DNA of 39,738 bases, from NCBI GenBank assembly GCA_937936805.1, contig CALDDP010000149.1:1-39738 (forward strand), given 5' to 3'. The notes under the pieces were generated by a model. The model had not been told where the DNA came from and ran no database searches. It saw only the letters and a program-made list of their open reading frames with translations. Both the position numbers and the translations under genes were made by a program. Below are positions 18,678 to 29,418 of the stretch, piece by piece. Position 1 is the first letter of the stretch; each line of letters opens with the position of its first letter. Origin of the DNA: an uncultured Gammaproteobacteria bacterium (lineage in GTDB: Bacteria; Pseudomonadota; Gammaproteobacteria; GCA-001735895).

Positions 18678-21107
18678 TTGAAAAAACAGTTTAATCGATT
18701 TCTTAGCTGGATATTGTTTCTCTGGATCCGGGTAGAGGTTTTACCCGAGGAGGATCCGCGTCCGCTGATAGATCCAGCGCGACCCGTACTATATGTTCTC
18801 GCCGATCGCGGACTCAGCGATTTACTGGTGTTAAACAATATAACAGCTCACTACGATCTTCCCGACCCACTTGCAAAGATTTCCATCGAGACCGGCAGGC
18901 AATATCATTCGGTCTACAGTATTGCGTCGCGTAGCCCGTTGGGTGACTGGATAAAGGGTCGCGGCAAGCATTCAGCGATGCTAACCGATTTGATGCAGGT
19001 CCTTGCCGCTAACGACAGCCTCGAAGTGCAGATCGTGCCGGTATCGGTATTCTGGGGTCGCCCACTGGCCCGGCATAAACACTGGTTTCAGGCGTTGTTC
19101 GCCGATACCTGGGCTTTCGCCGGACGCACGCGCAAGTTTTTTACCATTCTGATTCACGGCCGTAACACCCGGCTGATTTTTTCACCGACATTGAGTATGC
19201 GCGATATCGTTACCGATAATCGAAATGATGCACAGAGCCTGCAGGAATTACTGGTTGCTACGCTGCGCCGACAGCGTGAAGCTACCTTTGGACCGCAGAT
19301 CACCAGCCACAAACTACTTACCGCACAGGTTATCGAAGACCCGAATGTAGAGGAACTGATACCCAGGAACAACGATGGCTCTCGACGCGATTACAGCCGG
19401 GCGCAACGATATTGCCGTGAGATGTTCGCCGACTGCACCCAGCTCACCATCGAGGTAATGCTGCGCTTGCTGCGTGCTTTCTGGCGCAGGTATTACAGCG
19501 GCATCCAGATCTACAATGCGAATCGTATTCGGCAAGCGGCCCTCACCCATCAGCTGGTATACGTGCCCTGCCACCGCAGTCACGTCGATTACCTGTTGCT
19601 GTCTTACGTCATTTACAATGAAAATCTTGCCCTGCCCTATATAGCGGCAGGCAACAATCTCGACATCCCCTTCATCGGACGCATACTGCGAGGCGGGGGA
19701 GCTTTCTTCATCCGCCGCAGTTTCAAGGACAACCCGCTCTACAACGCAGTTATACGCGCTTATGTATATCAACTCGTAAAGCTCGGAGTACCGCTGGAAT
19801 ATTTCATCGAGGGTGGTCGCAGCCGCAGCGGCAGAATGCTCAAGCCCAAATTCGGCATGCTGGGCATGACCGTCGATGCCTATATAAAAAGCCAGGCGCG
19901 GCCAATGGCTTTCGTGCCGGTTTACCTCGGCTACGAAAAACTGATTGAAGGCAGGTCTTACATTGGCGAGCTGTATGGCGGCAAGAAAAAAAGAGAGTCT
20001 ACCCTGGGGGCGCTGGGCGCAATATTCAGGCTTAAGGGACACTTCGGCAAGGTTACGGTCAGTTTTGGTAAGCCTGTGCAGCTCAACCAACTGTTAGAGC
20101 AACACTGCAGCGACTGGCCGGATCGCGCCGGGGAAATCATGCAAAGACCTGACTGGTATCGCGCTGGTCTGCAGCATCTGTCCCGCGAGATTATGCACGG
20201 CATTAACCGCGCCTGTGTGATAAACCCGGTCAATTCGATTGCCACCATACTGCTCGCGACCCCCAGGCATAGCATCGAAATCGAAGAACTGCTGAGCCAG
20301 GCGGAACTGCATCACCGACTAATCCGTGGTGCCCCCAGCCTGGAATCGATCCGCATCGAAGGCAAGGTGAGCATGAAACAGATCCGCCGCCTTGCCGAGC
20401 AAAAGATAGTCCATATCCGCCAAACTGAACTGGGGGATATCGTCTATCTGAAATCCGAGGATTCGGCGCTCATCGGCTACTACCGCAACAACAGCCTGCA
20501 TAGCCTTATTATTCCGGCATTTATAGCCTGTTGCTTCACCAATATACGCCGCGTCTCAAACGCCAGTATCAAGCGCAAAATAGGCCTGTTATACCCTTTT
20601 CTGGAATCTGAGCTACAACTCGAATGGCAGGAATCCGAGCTGGCGGATGTTATCGATCAATTCATCACCTGCCTGGTTGACGCATCCCTGCTCGAGCGGG
20701 TCAAAAATGATTTACGCCGTCCACCACGGCACAGTAGGCGGTTTATTCAGTTGATCAGGCTGGGACACGTAGTGCAGCCGATTCTCGAGCGTTACTACAT
20801 GACTTTTGTCGTGTTATGGCAGACATCGGCAGCGCCACTCGTGGAAGCAGAACTGGAACATCGCTGTCATTTACTCGCGCAAAAAATCTCGATGATTTAC
20901 GGCATCAATTCGCCCGACTTTTTCGACCGCCTGTTGTTTCGAGACTTCATCAATACCGCGTTGAAAAGCGAATACCTGGTTAAAAACGATCAATTACAGC
21001 TCGAACTGAAACAGGGTTTCAACTACGCCAGCCTGGACCTGCGCAACCTGCTGAGCACCGAAGTCCGCAGCAGCATCCTGTCGTTGATCAAAACCACCCC
21101 GCATTAG
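18678..21107 (+). CDS. plsB: Glycerol-3-phosphate 1-O-acyltransferase
   Basis: YVPCHRSHVDYLLLSYVI (HxxxxD), FIEGGRSRSGRMLKPKFGML, full-length 809 aa. Confidence 0.97.
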   Translation: MKKQFNRFLSWILFLWIRVEVLPEEDPRPLIDPARPVLYVLADRGLSDLLVLNNITAHYDLPDPLAKISIETGRQYHSVYSIASRSPLGDWIKGRGKHSAMLTDLMQVLAANDSLEVQIVPVSVFWGRPLARHKHWFQALFADTWAFAGRTRKFFTILIHGRNTRLIFSPTLSMRDIVTDNRNDAQSLQELLVATLRRQREATFGPQITSHKLLTAQVIEDPNVEELIPRNNDGSRRDYSRAQRYCREMFADCTQLTIEVMLRLLRAFWRRYYSGIQIYNANRIRQAALTHQLVYVPCHRSHVDYLLLSYVIYNENLALPYIAAGNNLDIPFIGRILRGGGAFFIRRSFKDNPLYNAVIRAYVYQLVKLGVPLEYFIEGGRSRSGRMLKPKFGMLGMTVDAYIKSQARPMAFVPVYLGYEKLIEGRSYIGELYGGKKKRESTLGALGAIFRLKGHFGKVTVSFGKPVQLNQLLEQHCSDWPDRAGEIMQRPDWYRAGLQHLSREIMHGINRACVINPVNSIATILLATPRHSIEIEELLSQAELHHRLIRGAPSLESIRIEGKVSMKQIRRLAEQKIVHIRQTELGDIVYLKSEDSALIGYYRNNSLHSLIIPAFIACCFTNIRRVSNASIKRKIGLLYPFLESELQLEWQESELADVIDQFITCLVDASLLERVKNDLRRPPRHSRRFIQLIRLGHVVQPILERYYMTFVVLWQTSAAPLVEAELEHRCHLLAQKISMIYGINSPDFFDRLLFRDFINTALKSEYLVKNDQLQLELKQGFNYASLDLRNLLSTEVRSSILSLIKTTPH

Positions 21108-21460
21108 CCAGCCGGCATTGACTGGAGCCAGATACCGGGAATCGGTTTTTTGCCGTGGCATAGATCCGCCTTGACGATATACATCCAGGCGTCACCGTAG
21201 CTGGTATCAATTTCGATACGTTGATAAAAGTACGGATACCACTCGAGGTCATCGAGCATCCTGAACTGGTGATCGGTTACCAGAAATATTTCACCCTCGA
21301 TCGCGTGCTCGCCATGCAGGCACACGGCAGGATAATCTTCAAATTCGTACATTGAGTAAACACTTCGCGTAATGAACTCGCCAACAAATTCCGCGTCACG
21401 CAGAAAATGATAGTTTCGCTGGCCCCTTTTCAGGGTGCCATAAACGAAAACACGATTCAT
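21104..21460 (-). CDS. Gamma-glutamylcyclotransferase-like (AIG2/YtfP family)
   Basis: VFVYGTLKRGQRNYHFL, LDDLEWYPYFYQR. Confidence 0.88.
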   Translation of the reverse strand: MNRVFVYGTLKRGQRNYHFLRDAEFVGEFITRSVYSMYEFEDYPAVCLHGEHAIEGEIFLVTDHQFRMLDDLEWYPYFYQRIEIDTSYGDAWMYIVKADLCHGKKPIPGIWLQSMPAG

Positions 21461-21849
21461 GATTTACGAATGAACTGGCGTATTTGTCGGCGTTGCTTTT
21501 TGTCTGGACGCGATTCAGAACGCGGCCGCTGCATTATCGCCAGCCTGCGCTTTTCCGCTTCACTGGCACGCTTCTCGACACTGCTTTCAGTCTCCCGATA
21601 CAGCGCCTGAGCAGCATCAGCCGGGCCACGGCGTTCGCTAAGCCCGGTCACAATGACTTCATAGCACTCATAACCACGGCGGACTTCAAAACAGTCACCA
21701 ATTTTTACGCTGCGTGACGGTTTTACGCGTCGCCCCGCCAGGTGCACCCTGCCTCCGCTTACCGCTTCGCTGGCAATTGCCCTGGTTTTATAAAAACGTG
21801 CCGCCCATAGCCACTTGTCCAGGCGTACCTTTATATCCTCGCCGTTCAC
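21457..21849 (-). CDS. hslR: Heat shock protein Hsp15-like S4-domain RNA-binding protein
   Basis: VRLDKWLWAARFYKTRAIASEAVSGGRVHLAGRRVKPSRSVKIGD. Confidence 0.92.
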   Translation of the reverse strand: MNGEDIKVRLDKWLWAARFYKTRAIASEAVSGGRVHLAGRRVKPSRSVKIGDCFEVRRGYECYEVIVTGLSERRGPADAAQALYRETESSVEKRASEAEKRRLAIMQRPRSESRPDKKQRRQIRQFIRKS

Positions 21850-21876
21850 CAGGTCACCGGCGTTCGATTTTTTGTG

Positions 21877-22881
21877 TCAGGCATGGTGCCTGTGGATATA
21901 TTTCATAATACGGTCGGCCATCGAAAAACCGCTTAACACGGCACCTTCGATACGAGGTGCGGTACACCAGTCCCCGCAGGCTCCGATCGCCTGCGCGTCG
22001 TCAAACAGGGAATCCTCGTCAATCGGATTTATCGGCAGTGCATGTTTCCAGCAGTGCACTCCGGCAGATACAGGTTTGTCGGGACTCAAATCGGTAGCCT
22101 CCCAGAACGCATCAAGCAAAGCATGCATGACTCGTCCGCGAAAACTGGCGGCATATTGCTGCGACCATTCGGGTGACGCGTGCAGTATCCAGCAATCGGC
22201 ATCGTTGGCAGCGTCGGTGAATTGATATCGGGATATCCATGACAATGGTGAATCCAGCACGAAAGCCGCATCATAGGGAATGTCTAGCGATTTCTCAAAG
22301 GCAAACATGCCACTCCAGCATACGGTCATATCGACCTTATCGGCAGCATCGCTAATGGCCGTAATCGGGCGACACAAATCAGCTACCTGATGCGCCGAGG
22401 TGGCGATAATGACGATGTCATAGGCACCCAGGTAGTCGCCACGATCGTTAAACAACCGCCAACCACCGTCGTCCTGACGTTCCAGTTCGGATATGTTGGC
22501 CGAGGTGACCAGTTCACATTGCCGGGCCAGGTTTTCAGCAACCGTCTGCATGCGTGGCACACCGACAAACCTTTGCGTTGCCATATCGCTGTTGATGACC
22601 TGACCCTTTTGCAGCTCAACGATCCAGCCATCCCAGGGACGTACGAAGCCCTGGGTTTGCCAGGCCGAGACAATATTCCAGAACAGGGGGTTATTTACGG
22701 TGAAATACTGCGCGCCGTTGTTGAACTCATACTCTCCCGCGCGAAAGCGATTGATTCGTCCGCCGGGGAAAACATTTTTCTCAAAGATTTTTACGTTTTC
22801 GACAAGGCCTTTTAATGCTGTTCCACAGGTAAGACCCGCCAGACCTGCGCCAATGATGGCGACTGATGGCATTTTGCCCAT
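21877..22881 (-). CDS. NAD(P)/FAD-dependent oxidoreductase (renalase-like flavoprotein)
   Basis: VAIIGAGLAGLTCGTALKG Rossmann motif, GGRINRF; C-terminal GDWCTAPRIEGAVLSGFSMADRI. Confidence 0.85.
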   Translation of the reverse strand: MGKMPSVAIIGAGLAGLTCGTALKGLVENVKIFEKNVFPGGRINRFRAGEYEFNNGAQYFTVNNPLFWNIVSAWQTQGFVRPWDGWIVELQKGQVINSDMATQRFVGVPRMQTVAENLARQCELVTSANISELERQDDGGWRLFNDRGDYLGAYDIVIIATSAHQVADLCRPITAISDAADKVDMTVCWSGMFAFEKSLDIPYDAAFVLDSPLSWISRYQFTDAANDADCWILHASPEWSQQYAASFRGRVMHALLDAFWEATDLSPDKPVSAGVHCWKHALPINPIDEDSLFDDAQAIGACGDWCTAPRIEGAVLSGFSMADRIMKYIHRHHA

Positions 22882-22888
22882 TGCCTGG

Positions 22889-23329
22889 TCAAAGCGCCGG
22901 GAAATCGCCGGCGTACTTCGAAATCCACTCCCCTGCTGCTTCCTGGGAGGAGAGTGTCCGACCCTCCAGTTTCTCGACCTCCTTGCGATAGTGTTCGATA
23001 TGGCAGATCTGTTCGATCATGCGCAAACGAAACACATCCCTCGATTTTTCGAACTCGATACCTACTTCATAGCCCTTGCGGTTTTTTTCGCACCATACGA
23101 CGTTGCCTACCAGGTGGGCTTCCTGCTGCGGGAGGGGAATGCAGATCTTGACCCGCTGCAAAACCTCGAGCGGCGTTTGCGACATAAACGCAAGACCGCC
23201 GAGGCTTACATTGGTAATTGTCCGGTCTACATTTTCATCGTTTTCATCTTCCACCCAGTCCATTGTGACCTGTATCGGCACATCCGCAGGGTGGCGGATA
23301 AATTTTCGTCTAGTCGTTTTATCTGGCAA
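22889..23329 (-). CDS. PilZ domain protein
   Basis: [13 protein letters not shown] and [11 protein letters not shown]: RxxxR plus (D/N)xSxxG c-di-GMP binding motifs. Confidence 0.88.
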   Translation of the reverse strand: MPDKTTRRKFIRHPADVPIQVTMDWVEDENDENVDRTITNVSLGGLAFMSQTPLEVLQRVKICIPLPQQEAHLVGNVVWCEKNRKGYEVGIEFEKSRDVFRLRMIEQICHIEHYRKEVEKLEGRTLSSQEAAGEWISKYAGDFPAL

Positions 23330-25223
23330 TGGTTACCAACATTTGGTTTAGCTTCGCGACAAAGCCAGCTGGATCATCCAGTTGACCGCCTTCCGCCAGT
23401 AGCGCCTGATCGAACAGTATATCGGACCAGTCCGCAAACTTGGTCTTCGATTTCTCCGCGTCAAGCTTCTTAACTATAGGATGATCCGGGTTAATTTCAA
23501 GAATCGGCTTCGAACTCGGCAAATCGTGTCCAGCCTCCTTCAACAATCGCTGCATATGCATCGCCATGTCCTGTTCGTTCAACACGATACAGGCTGGCGA
23601 ATCGGTCAGCCGATTAGTCACGCGGACATCCTCAACCTTATCCTGAAGAGCCTTCTTCATACGTTTGAGCAGTTTTCCAGCCGACTTTGCTTTCTCTTCG
23701 AGTTCTTTCTCGGACTCTTCATCCGCACCCAGGTCAAGCTCACCCTTGGCAACCGATTGCAGCTTTTTACCTTCGTATTCCATCAAGTGCGATGTCAACC
23801 ATTCGTCTACGCGATCGGACAGCAGCAGAACCTCGATTCCTTTCTTACGGAATATTTCCAGGTGCGGGCTGTTTTTGGCAGCCGCGTGCGAATCGGCAGC
23901 GATATAGTAAATCTTGTCCTGGCCTTCCTGCATGCGTCCGATGTAGTCATCCAGCGAAACGCTTTGTTCCTCGTCTCCGGTATGCGTCGTAGCAAAGCGC
24001 AGCAGTTTGCCGATTTTTTCTCGATTGGCGAAATCTTCCGCCGGTCCTTCTTTGATTACCTTGCCGAACTCTCGCCAGAACTTCTGATATTTCTCAGGAT
24101 CGTTTTTGGCAATTTTCTCGAGCATGCTTAACACTTTTTTAACCGAACCGCTGCGAATACTGTCAATGACCTTGCTGCCCTGCAGGATTTCCCGCGAAAC
24201 GTTGAGCGGTAGATTATTCGAATCGATTACTCCGCGCACGAAACGAAGGTAACGCGGCATTAACTTTTCGGCGTCTTCCATGATGAACACGCGCTGCACG
24301 TATAGCTTGATACCGCTGTGCGATTCACGATCATAAAGGTCGTAGGGGGCACGCGCAGGGATGTAGAGTAATGAAGTGTACTCGTTGGTACCTTCGACAC
24401 GATTGTGGCTCCAGTCGATCGGATCTTCGAAATCGTGGGCAACATGCTTGTAGAATTCCTTGTACTCGTCATCCTTGATTTCAGATCTGGCGCGGGTCCA
24501 CAAAGCCGATGCCTGGTTGACTGTTTCCTCTTCAATCGAGGCTTCCTCATTTTCCGCGTCGGCATCGGGTTCGATTTTTTTATCCATGACTACCGGGAAA
24601 TCGATATGATCGGAGTACGAGGTGATAATCGAGCGCAATTTCCAGTCGTTCAGTAACTCGTCTTCCCCTTCCCGCAGATGCAGGGTAATTTCGGTTCCCC
24701 GACTGCTCTTGTCCAGCGAAGCGATTTTGTACTCGCCCTTGCCCTTTGATACCCACTCGACTCCCTTGTCGGCTGGTTCCCCGGCCTTGCGCGTGCGCAG
24801 GGTCACCTCATCGGCTACGATGAACGACGAGTAAAAACCTACCCCGAACTGGCCGATAAGCTTGGCATCCTTTTTTTCGTCACCGGTTATCGAATCGAGG
24901 AACGAGCGGGTTCCTGATTTTGCGATGGTGCCAATATGATCGATTACCTCTTCGCGAGTCATACCGATACCGTTGTCACTAATCGTTATGGTGCGCTGCT
25001 CCTTGTCATAGCTGACCTTGATCTTGAGCTCGATGTCTTCCTCGTAAAGACTGCCATCAGAGATAGCACTGAAACGCAGGCGGTCACAGGCATCGGAGGC
25101 GTTGGAAATCAGCTCGCGCAGGAAAATTTCCTTATTCGAGTAGAGCGAGTGGATCATTAAATCCAGCAACTGGTTTACTTCGGTTTCAAAGCCCCGGGTT
25201 TCGGTATTGGCAGCAGTCGACAT
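23319..25223 (-). CDS. htpG: Molecular chaperone HtpG (Hsp90)
   Basis: [43 protein letters not shown]; start at the internal ATG (MSTAANTE) preceded by GGGAG. Confidence 0.98.
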   Translation of the reverse strand: MSTAANTETRGFETEVNQLLDLMIHSLYSNKEIFLRELISNASDACDRLRFSAISDGSLYEEDIELKIKVSYDKEQRTITISDNGIGMTREEVIDHIGTIAKSGTRSFLDSITGDEKKDAKLIGQFGVGFYSSFIVADEVTLRTRKAGEPADKGVEWVSKGKGEYKIASLDKSSRGTEITLHLREGEDELLNDWKLRSIITSYSDHIDFPVVMDKKIEPDADAENEEASIEEETVNQASALWTRARSEIKDDEYKEFYKHVAHDFEDPIDWSHNRVEGTNEYTSLLYIPARAPYDLYDRESHSGIKLYVQRVFIMEDAEKLMPRYLRFVRGVIDSNNLPLNVSREILQGSKVIDSIRSGSVKKVLSMLEKIAKNDPEKYQKFWREFGKVIKEGPAEDFANREKIGKLLRFATTHTGDEEQSVSLDDYIGRMQEGQDKIYYIAADSHAAAKNSPHLEIFRKKGIEVLLLSDRVDEWLTSHLMEYEGKKLQSVAKGELDLGADEESEKELEEKAKSAGKLLKRMKKALQDKVEDVRVTNRLTDSPACIVLNEQDMAMHMQRLLKEAGHDLPSSKPILEINPDHPIVKKLDAEKSKTKFADWSDILFDQALLAEGGQLDDPAGFVAKLNQMLVTIAR

Positions 25224-25262
25224 GTTATTTCTCCCCGTCAAGAATGGTGATATAGCGGCAAT

Positions 25263-25291
25263 ATATGCGGTTACGCGAATCAGTTTTCAAG
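25263..25291 (-). promoter_or_regulatory. Sigma-32-like heat-shock promoter of htpG
   Basis: On the minus strand: CTTGAAA (25285-25291), 14-nt spacer, CCGCATAT (25263-25270), close to the CTTGAAA-N13-15-CCCCATnT consensus, about 40 nt upstream of the htpG ATG. Confidence 0.75.
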
Positions 25292-25324
25292 CATGTGCGC
25301 AGATTTTAGCCCTCGGAGTACTGA

Positions 25325-27079
25325 CTACTGGGCAGCCTGGGTTAACCAGAGTTGCTGTATCTTGTGATTCAATACCGAGCGGCGGGCCACATCCTGCGTA
25401 ACACTGAGGAGCTCTTCGTATATGCGGCGCGCATCATCGATCAACCCTGACTCCTGCAGGCTTTCCGCGGCATTAAACCTTGCGGTCTGGGCCCAGGGAT
25501 CCATTGCATCCGGTGACGGCAGCATTGCGGATTGCAGGTAGAGCAAAGCGGCCTGCTCGAACTTCTCCAGGCCGCGGTATGAGTCCGCTATCCAGAAGAG
25601 AATTTCACGCCTTTGCCCGGGATCGAGTTCCAGCAGCAATAGCTGGTTGAAATGAGCAATCGATTCAGCGTAAAGGTTAACGGTTTGCAAATCGAACAAT
25701 ACCTGCAGTATCCGGTCGGTAGATTCCGTGTCTGCCTCACGATATTCACCGATCAGGCTCTGCAACACCTGGTTTCCCTCCTCGTAACGACCGCCCAGGA
25801 TCAACACCCGGGACTGGCGTAATTGCCAGTCGAAACGACTGGTTCCCGCTGGAACCGTGTTCAGGCCGGACATCAGGCGTGTGGCCTCTTCGATGTCGGC
25901 CGACCGTAACGCCAGGTCAACTAACTGGTACCTTATCCCGGCAGGAATGTCGCGTGCGCTGGGAAAAGTGCCGCTATGATTGAACAGGTTTTGCAACAGG
26001 TGATGCTCGGCTTCATCAATTTCGGCGAAAGTTCCCATGTATCCGGTGGCCGCACGATTCGCGACTTCGCTATCGACCGACTTCAACATCAGCATCGCAT
26101 ACAGTGACCGGGCCTTGACCGGTGTCTCCTTGCTCGTCCTGGCTGCCAGCTCCAGCCACTTTTCATCTGCCCCAAGCAGCAATTCGGAACGATTGCCGAC
26201 CAGCTCGGCATACTGCAGATATGCCTGCCACAGTAAATCGACAGGTAACTGAAATAACTGCAACGGCGATTCGACCTCGCTGCGAAACAAAGATTCCAGG
26301 GCGACAACACGGTCCACCGGCGCCATTTTTTCCGCTGCAAAATATCCAAGCGCCCATAAACTTGCTCGTTCCTGCGCTTCCACCGTTTCTTCTTCACTGC
26401 GCTTTCTTACCTGCGCCCAGAGTTCACCCTGATCGATCTGCTTCAGCCTGAAGCTGGCCAACATACTGGTCAGCCGTGCCTGCCAGGCTTTTTGATCACG
26501 CAAAACCAGGATCGCCTGTTCGTGCCTGCCGGATTCGATAAGTACTCTTGCACGCAGCAACAACCAGGCAAGATCAGTGCTATCGAAATCCTGGTCGAAG
26601 CGAAGCATTGCCACTCGAGCATCCTCGATGCGGCCATCTTCGATATAGGATTCTATAATTTGCCGGCGCCAGGTCTCGTACTGCGGCGCTTCACTGGCAA
26701 CCGTCTGCCAGAGCTGCTGGCGCAGTATTTTGCGCGCCGTTACGGTTTGCCCGAGTTCAAGGAAAGCCCTGGCCTGGTAAGTCGCGGCCTGTTGTTTAAA
26801 CTGCTGCGGAATATCGTCGGGCAAACCTTCGATTCGAACCAGTAGCATATCCCACTGCTTCCAGTGCGCCAGAATCGCAAGCCGCTCCTGTTCCCAAAGT
26901 ATCCATTCATACAGATCTGCATCGACTTTTGGCTGCGCCTGGTCGAGCATCTTAATGGTCAACTCTGGCGCTCCCGCAGCTGAAATATTCTTCAGCAGGT
27001 CGAGCCGCTCGTCGGCGACTGCCGTAAACGCCATCCCGATGCCGGCGGTTATTAGCAGTAAAATCTTGATGTTTACCAT
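25325..27079 (-). CDS. Secreted TPR-like helical repeat protein of unknown function
   Basis: Signal peptide MVNIKILLLITAGIGMAFTAVADE; many helical-repeat segments; start set to MVNIKI because the upstream ORF extension covers the rplS terminator. Confidence 0.75.
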   Translation of the reverse strand: MVNIKILLLITAGIGMAFTAVADERLDLLKNISAAGAPELTIKMLDQAQPKVDADLYEWILWEQERLAILAHWKQWDMLLVRIEGLPDDIPQQFKQQAATYQARAFLELGQTVTARKILRQQLWQTVASEAPQYETWRRQIIESYIEDGRIEDARVAMLRFDQDFDSTDLAWLLLRARVLIESGRHEQAILVLRDQKAWQARLTSMLASFRLKQIDQGELWAQVRKRSEEETVEAQERASLWALGYFAAEKMAPVDRVVALESLFRSEVESPLQLFQLPVDLLWQAYLQYAELVGNRSELLLGADEKWLELAARTSKETPVKARSLYAMLMLKSVDSEVANRAATGYMGTFAEIDEAEHHLLQNLFNHSGTFPSARDIPAGIRYQLVDLALRSADIEEATRLMSGLNTVPAGTSRFDWQLRQSRVLILGGRYEEGNQVLQSLIGEYREADTESTDRILQVLFDLQTVNLYAESIAHFNQLLLLELDPGQRREILFWIADSYRGLEKFEQAALLYLQSAMLPSPDAMDPWAQTARFNAAESLQESGLIDDARRIYEELLSVTQDVARRSVLNHKIQQLWLTQAAQ

Positions 27080-27098
27080 CACTTCCCGGATTGCTTCA

Positions 27099-27133
27099 AA
27101 AAAAAAGCGTGCAGCCCTGGCGTACACGCTTTT
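27099..27133 (-). terminator. Rho-independent terminator of the rpsP-rimM-trmD-rplS operon
   Basis: On the plus strand AAAAGCGTG (27103-27111) pairs with CACGCTTTT (27125-27133); flanking A-run on plus is a U-run in the minus-strand transcript; lies just after the rplS stop. Confidence 0.85.
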
Positions 27134-27161
27134 CGAAATAGCATTTCTGCCCGGCAGCCGC

Positions 27162-27506
27162 TTATAGCTTTTCCCTGATACGCGCTGCTTTTCCGGTACG
27201 TCCACGCAGGTAGTATAACTTGGCACGGCGCACGTTACCGCGGCGTTTGACCTTGATCTCGGCAATCAGCGGGCTATGCGTCTGGAAGACACGCTCCACG
27301 CCTTCGCCATGAGATATCTTGCGCACTGTAAAGGCTGAATTAATGCCCCGGTTACGCTTTGCGATAACCACCCCTTCATACGCCTGCAAACGTTCGCGTG
27401 TTCCTTCCTTGACCCGTACCTGCACCACCACGGTGTCTCCAGGAGAAAACGCGGGAACATCGGATTTCATTCCTTCCGCTTCGAGTTGTGCAATTATGTT
27501 GCTCAT
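27162..27506 (-). CDS. rplS: 50S ribosomal protein L19
   Basis: [60 protein letters not shown]. Confidence 0.98.
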   Translation of the reverse strand: MSNIIAQLEAEGMKSDVPAFSPGDTVVVQVRVKEGTRERLQAYEGVVIAKRNRGINSAFTVRKISHGEGVERVFQTHSPLIAEIKVKRRGNVRRAKLYYLRGRTGKAARIREKL

Positions 27507-27544
27507 GTCAATTCCTCAAAAAATCACTTCCAACGCGGTGTCAC

Positions 27545-28318
27545 TCACCGCTTCCGAGTTTGCTCTAACTCGGCGATAAATTTATCCAGCATAGCCTGCT
27601 GCTCCGGACTCAGTTCGATATTCTCGAGCAGATCCGGGCGCCGTTGCCAGGTGCGTCCGAGCGCCTGCTGCTGTCGCCAGGCGTCGATTTCACGGTGATT
27701 ACCATTCATCAACACCTCCGGTACCCGGTCACCGAGATAATCCTCGGGCCGCGTGTAGTGAGGGCAGTCCAACAGACCATCACTAAATGAATCCTGTTGC
27801 GCCGAATCTTCATGACCCAGGGCTCCCGGAATCAAGCGGGTCATCGCATCGATACATACCATCGCTGCGAGCTCCCCGCCACTGATGACATAATCACCAA
27901 TCGACCATTCTTCGTCCACTTCCCGCTGGACCAGGCGTTCGTCGATACCCTCGTAACGACCGCATAAAAAAATAACCGATCCCTGTTCAACCTGCCGCGC
28001 CAGCCTTTCCTGGGTAAGCAGTGTTCCCTGCGGACTGAGATATACCAGGCGCGCAGCGCCGTTATGTTCTCTTGCCGCGGCTATTGCGTCCTGCAAAGGT
28101 TGCACCTTCATTAACATTCCAGGTCCGCCGCCGTAGGGACGATCATCGACCGTACGATGCCTGTCGCGGGTATAGTCGCGAGGATTCCAGCACTGCAGCT
28201 CAACTAACCCCTGCTCTGCGGCGCGACCCACGACTCCGCAACTGGTGACCTGTCTGACCAGCTCGGGAAACAGCGTGATTACATCGATTCGCATCTCAGT
28301 AATCAGGTGACCAGTCAA
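27545..28318 (-). CDS. trmD: tRNA (guanosine(37)-N1)-methyltransferase
   Basis: [47 protein letters not shown]. The true start may be the downstream MRIDVITLF at codon 9. Confidence 0.97.
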   Translation of the reverse strand: MTGHLITEMRIDVITLFPELVRQVTSCGVVGRAAEQGLVELQCWNPRDYTRDRHRTVDDRPYGGGPGMLMKVQPLQDAIAAAREHNGAARLVYLSPQGTLLTQERLARQVEQGSVIFLCGRYEGIDERLVQREVDEEWSIGDYVISGGELAAMVCIDAMTRLIPGALGHEDSAQQDSFSDGLLDCPHYTRPEDYLGDRVPEVLMNGNHREIDAWRQQQALGRTWQRRPDLLENIELSPEQQAMLDKFIAELEQTRKR

Positions 28319-28805
28319 CCACTAATCGCCGGCTGTCCAGGTCCACCTCCATGACGATCTGATCCATTACAAACGGTATCAGGCGTTCACGTTCGCCTTT
28401 CAATACCATCACATCGTCCGCCCCGGTCTCCATCATCGAGGCTACTTTCCCGAGCGATTCCCCCTGCAGGGTTTCGACGGTCAGTCCAATCAGATCAGAC
28501 CAGTAGTACTCTCCCGCTTCAAGCCCGGGTAACTGCTCCGGGTTAATAAAAATCTGACAGCCGGTCAGTTCATCAGCCTGGTTACGATCCGCGATCCCTT
28601 CCAGCCTGGCTACCACGTTCTTGCCCTGCAAACGTCCCTGCACCGCAGTTTCCTTGAGAACGCCGCCCTGCTCGATAAGCCAGGGACTGTATTTCACTAT
28701 ATTTTCGCGTGGGCTGGTACTAGAAAAAACCCTGACCCAGCCTTTAATTCCCTGCGAACCCAGAATATGACCAACACAGATCAGATCATCATCGTGCTGG
28801 CTCAT
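28296..28805 (-). CDS. rimM: Ribosome maturation factor RimM
   Basis: [21 protein letters not shown]-barrel half; operon position between rpsP and trmD. Confidence 0.96.
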   Translation of the reverse strand: MSQHDDDLICVGHILGSQGIKGWVRVFSSTSPRENIVKYSPWLIEQGGVLKETAVQGRLQGKNVVARLEGIADRNQADELTGCQIFINPEQLPGLEAGEYYWSDLIGLTVETLQGESLGKVASMMETGADDVMVLKGERERLIPFVMDQIVMEVDLDSRRLVVDWSPDY

Positions 28806-28811
28806 CCGTGC

Positions 28812-29063
28812 TTAAGCCGCAGCCTTGCGTGCTCCCTTAATCAGGCTGGCTACACGCTCACTGGGTTTCGCTCCTTTGGAAATCCAGTAATCGATACGTG
28901 TATCGTCGAGCCGCAATTCTTCTTCCTGGCCACGAGCCTGGGGATTGAAGAAACCGACGCGCTCGATATAGCGGCCATCTCTCGGGCTACGGCTGTCGCT
29001 TACCACGACGTGGTAAAACGGGCGTTTTTTAGCGCCGCCGCGTGCCAATCGAATTGAAACCAT
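28812..29063 (-). CDS. rpsP: 30S ribosomal protein S16
   Basis: [41 protein letters not shown]; start corrected to the ATG at 29063. Confidence 0.98.
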   Translation of the reverse strand: MVSIRLARGGAKKRPFYHVVVSDSRSPRDGRYIERVGFFNPQARGQEEELRLDDTRIDYWISKGAKPSERVASLIKGARKAAA

Positions 29064-29177
29064 AAAAATTCTCCAGTATAAATCGACCCCATTGGTCGAT
29101 CCAAACAACTACCATGGCATACGTCACAACTTATCAGGCAACAGCATGCCGCTGACCCGACGGTCAGAGGGCCGCAT

Positions 29178-29205
29178 ATTGTACCTAAATAAACCCGTCT
29201 GTGAA
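29178..29205 (-). promoter_or_regulatory. Sigma-70-like promoter of the rpsP operon
   Basis: On the minus strand TTCACA (29200-29205), 16-nt spacer, TACAAT (29178-29183); 5/6 matches in each box. Confidence 0.6.
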
Positions 29206-29418
29206 GTCCGCAAGCCCTGTTTTTGCGTTGAAAATCCGAGAAATATCCATCTATAACGCTTTTTTGCAACAACAGCAGGCCAATAGCGCGCGCTCGACTC
29301 GGGGACGCGGCGATACACGGTTTCGGGGGCGTGACGAAACAGGCGCTCAGAGCCAGGTTGAGGGTGCCACCATCATCCGCGCGCGACGCCGGTCCCTGTA
29401 TGCTAGAAGAGGATACCT

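Noticed and set aside
19314-20090. 258-aa minus-strand ORF
   Set aside because: Antisense to the plsB catalytic core; shadow ORF.
29226-29266. GCGTT...AACGC-T6, terminator-like on the plus strand
   Set aside because: 5-bp stem with a 25-nt loop and no plus-strand gene or clear promoter upstream; likely chance.
29109-29418. Long rpsP-ffh intergenic region examined for a hidden RNA gene
   Set aside because: Apart from the rpsP promoter and leader hairpins, no tRNA, 4.5S or 6S-like structure could be recognised by eye.
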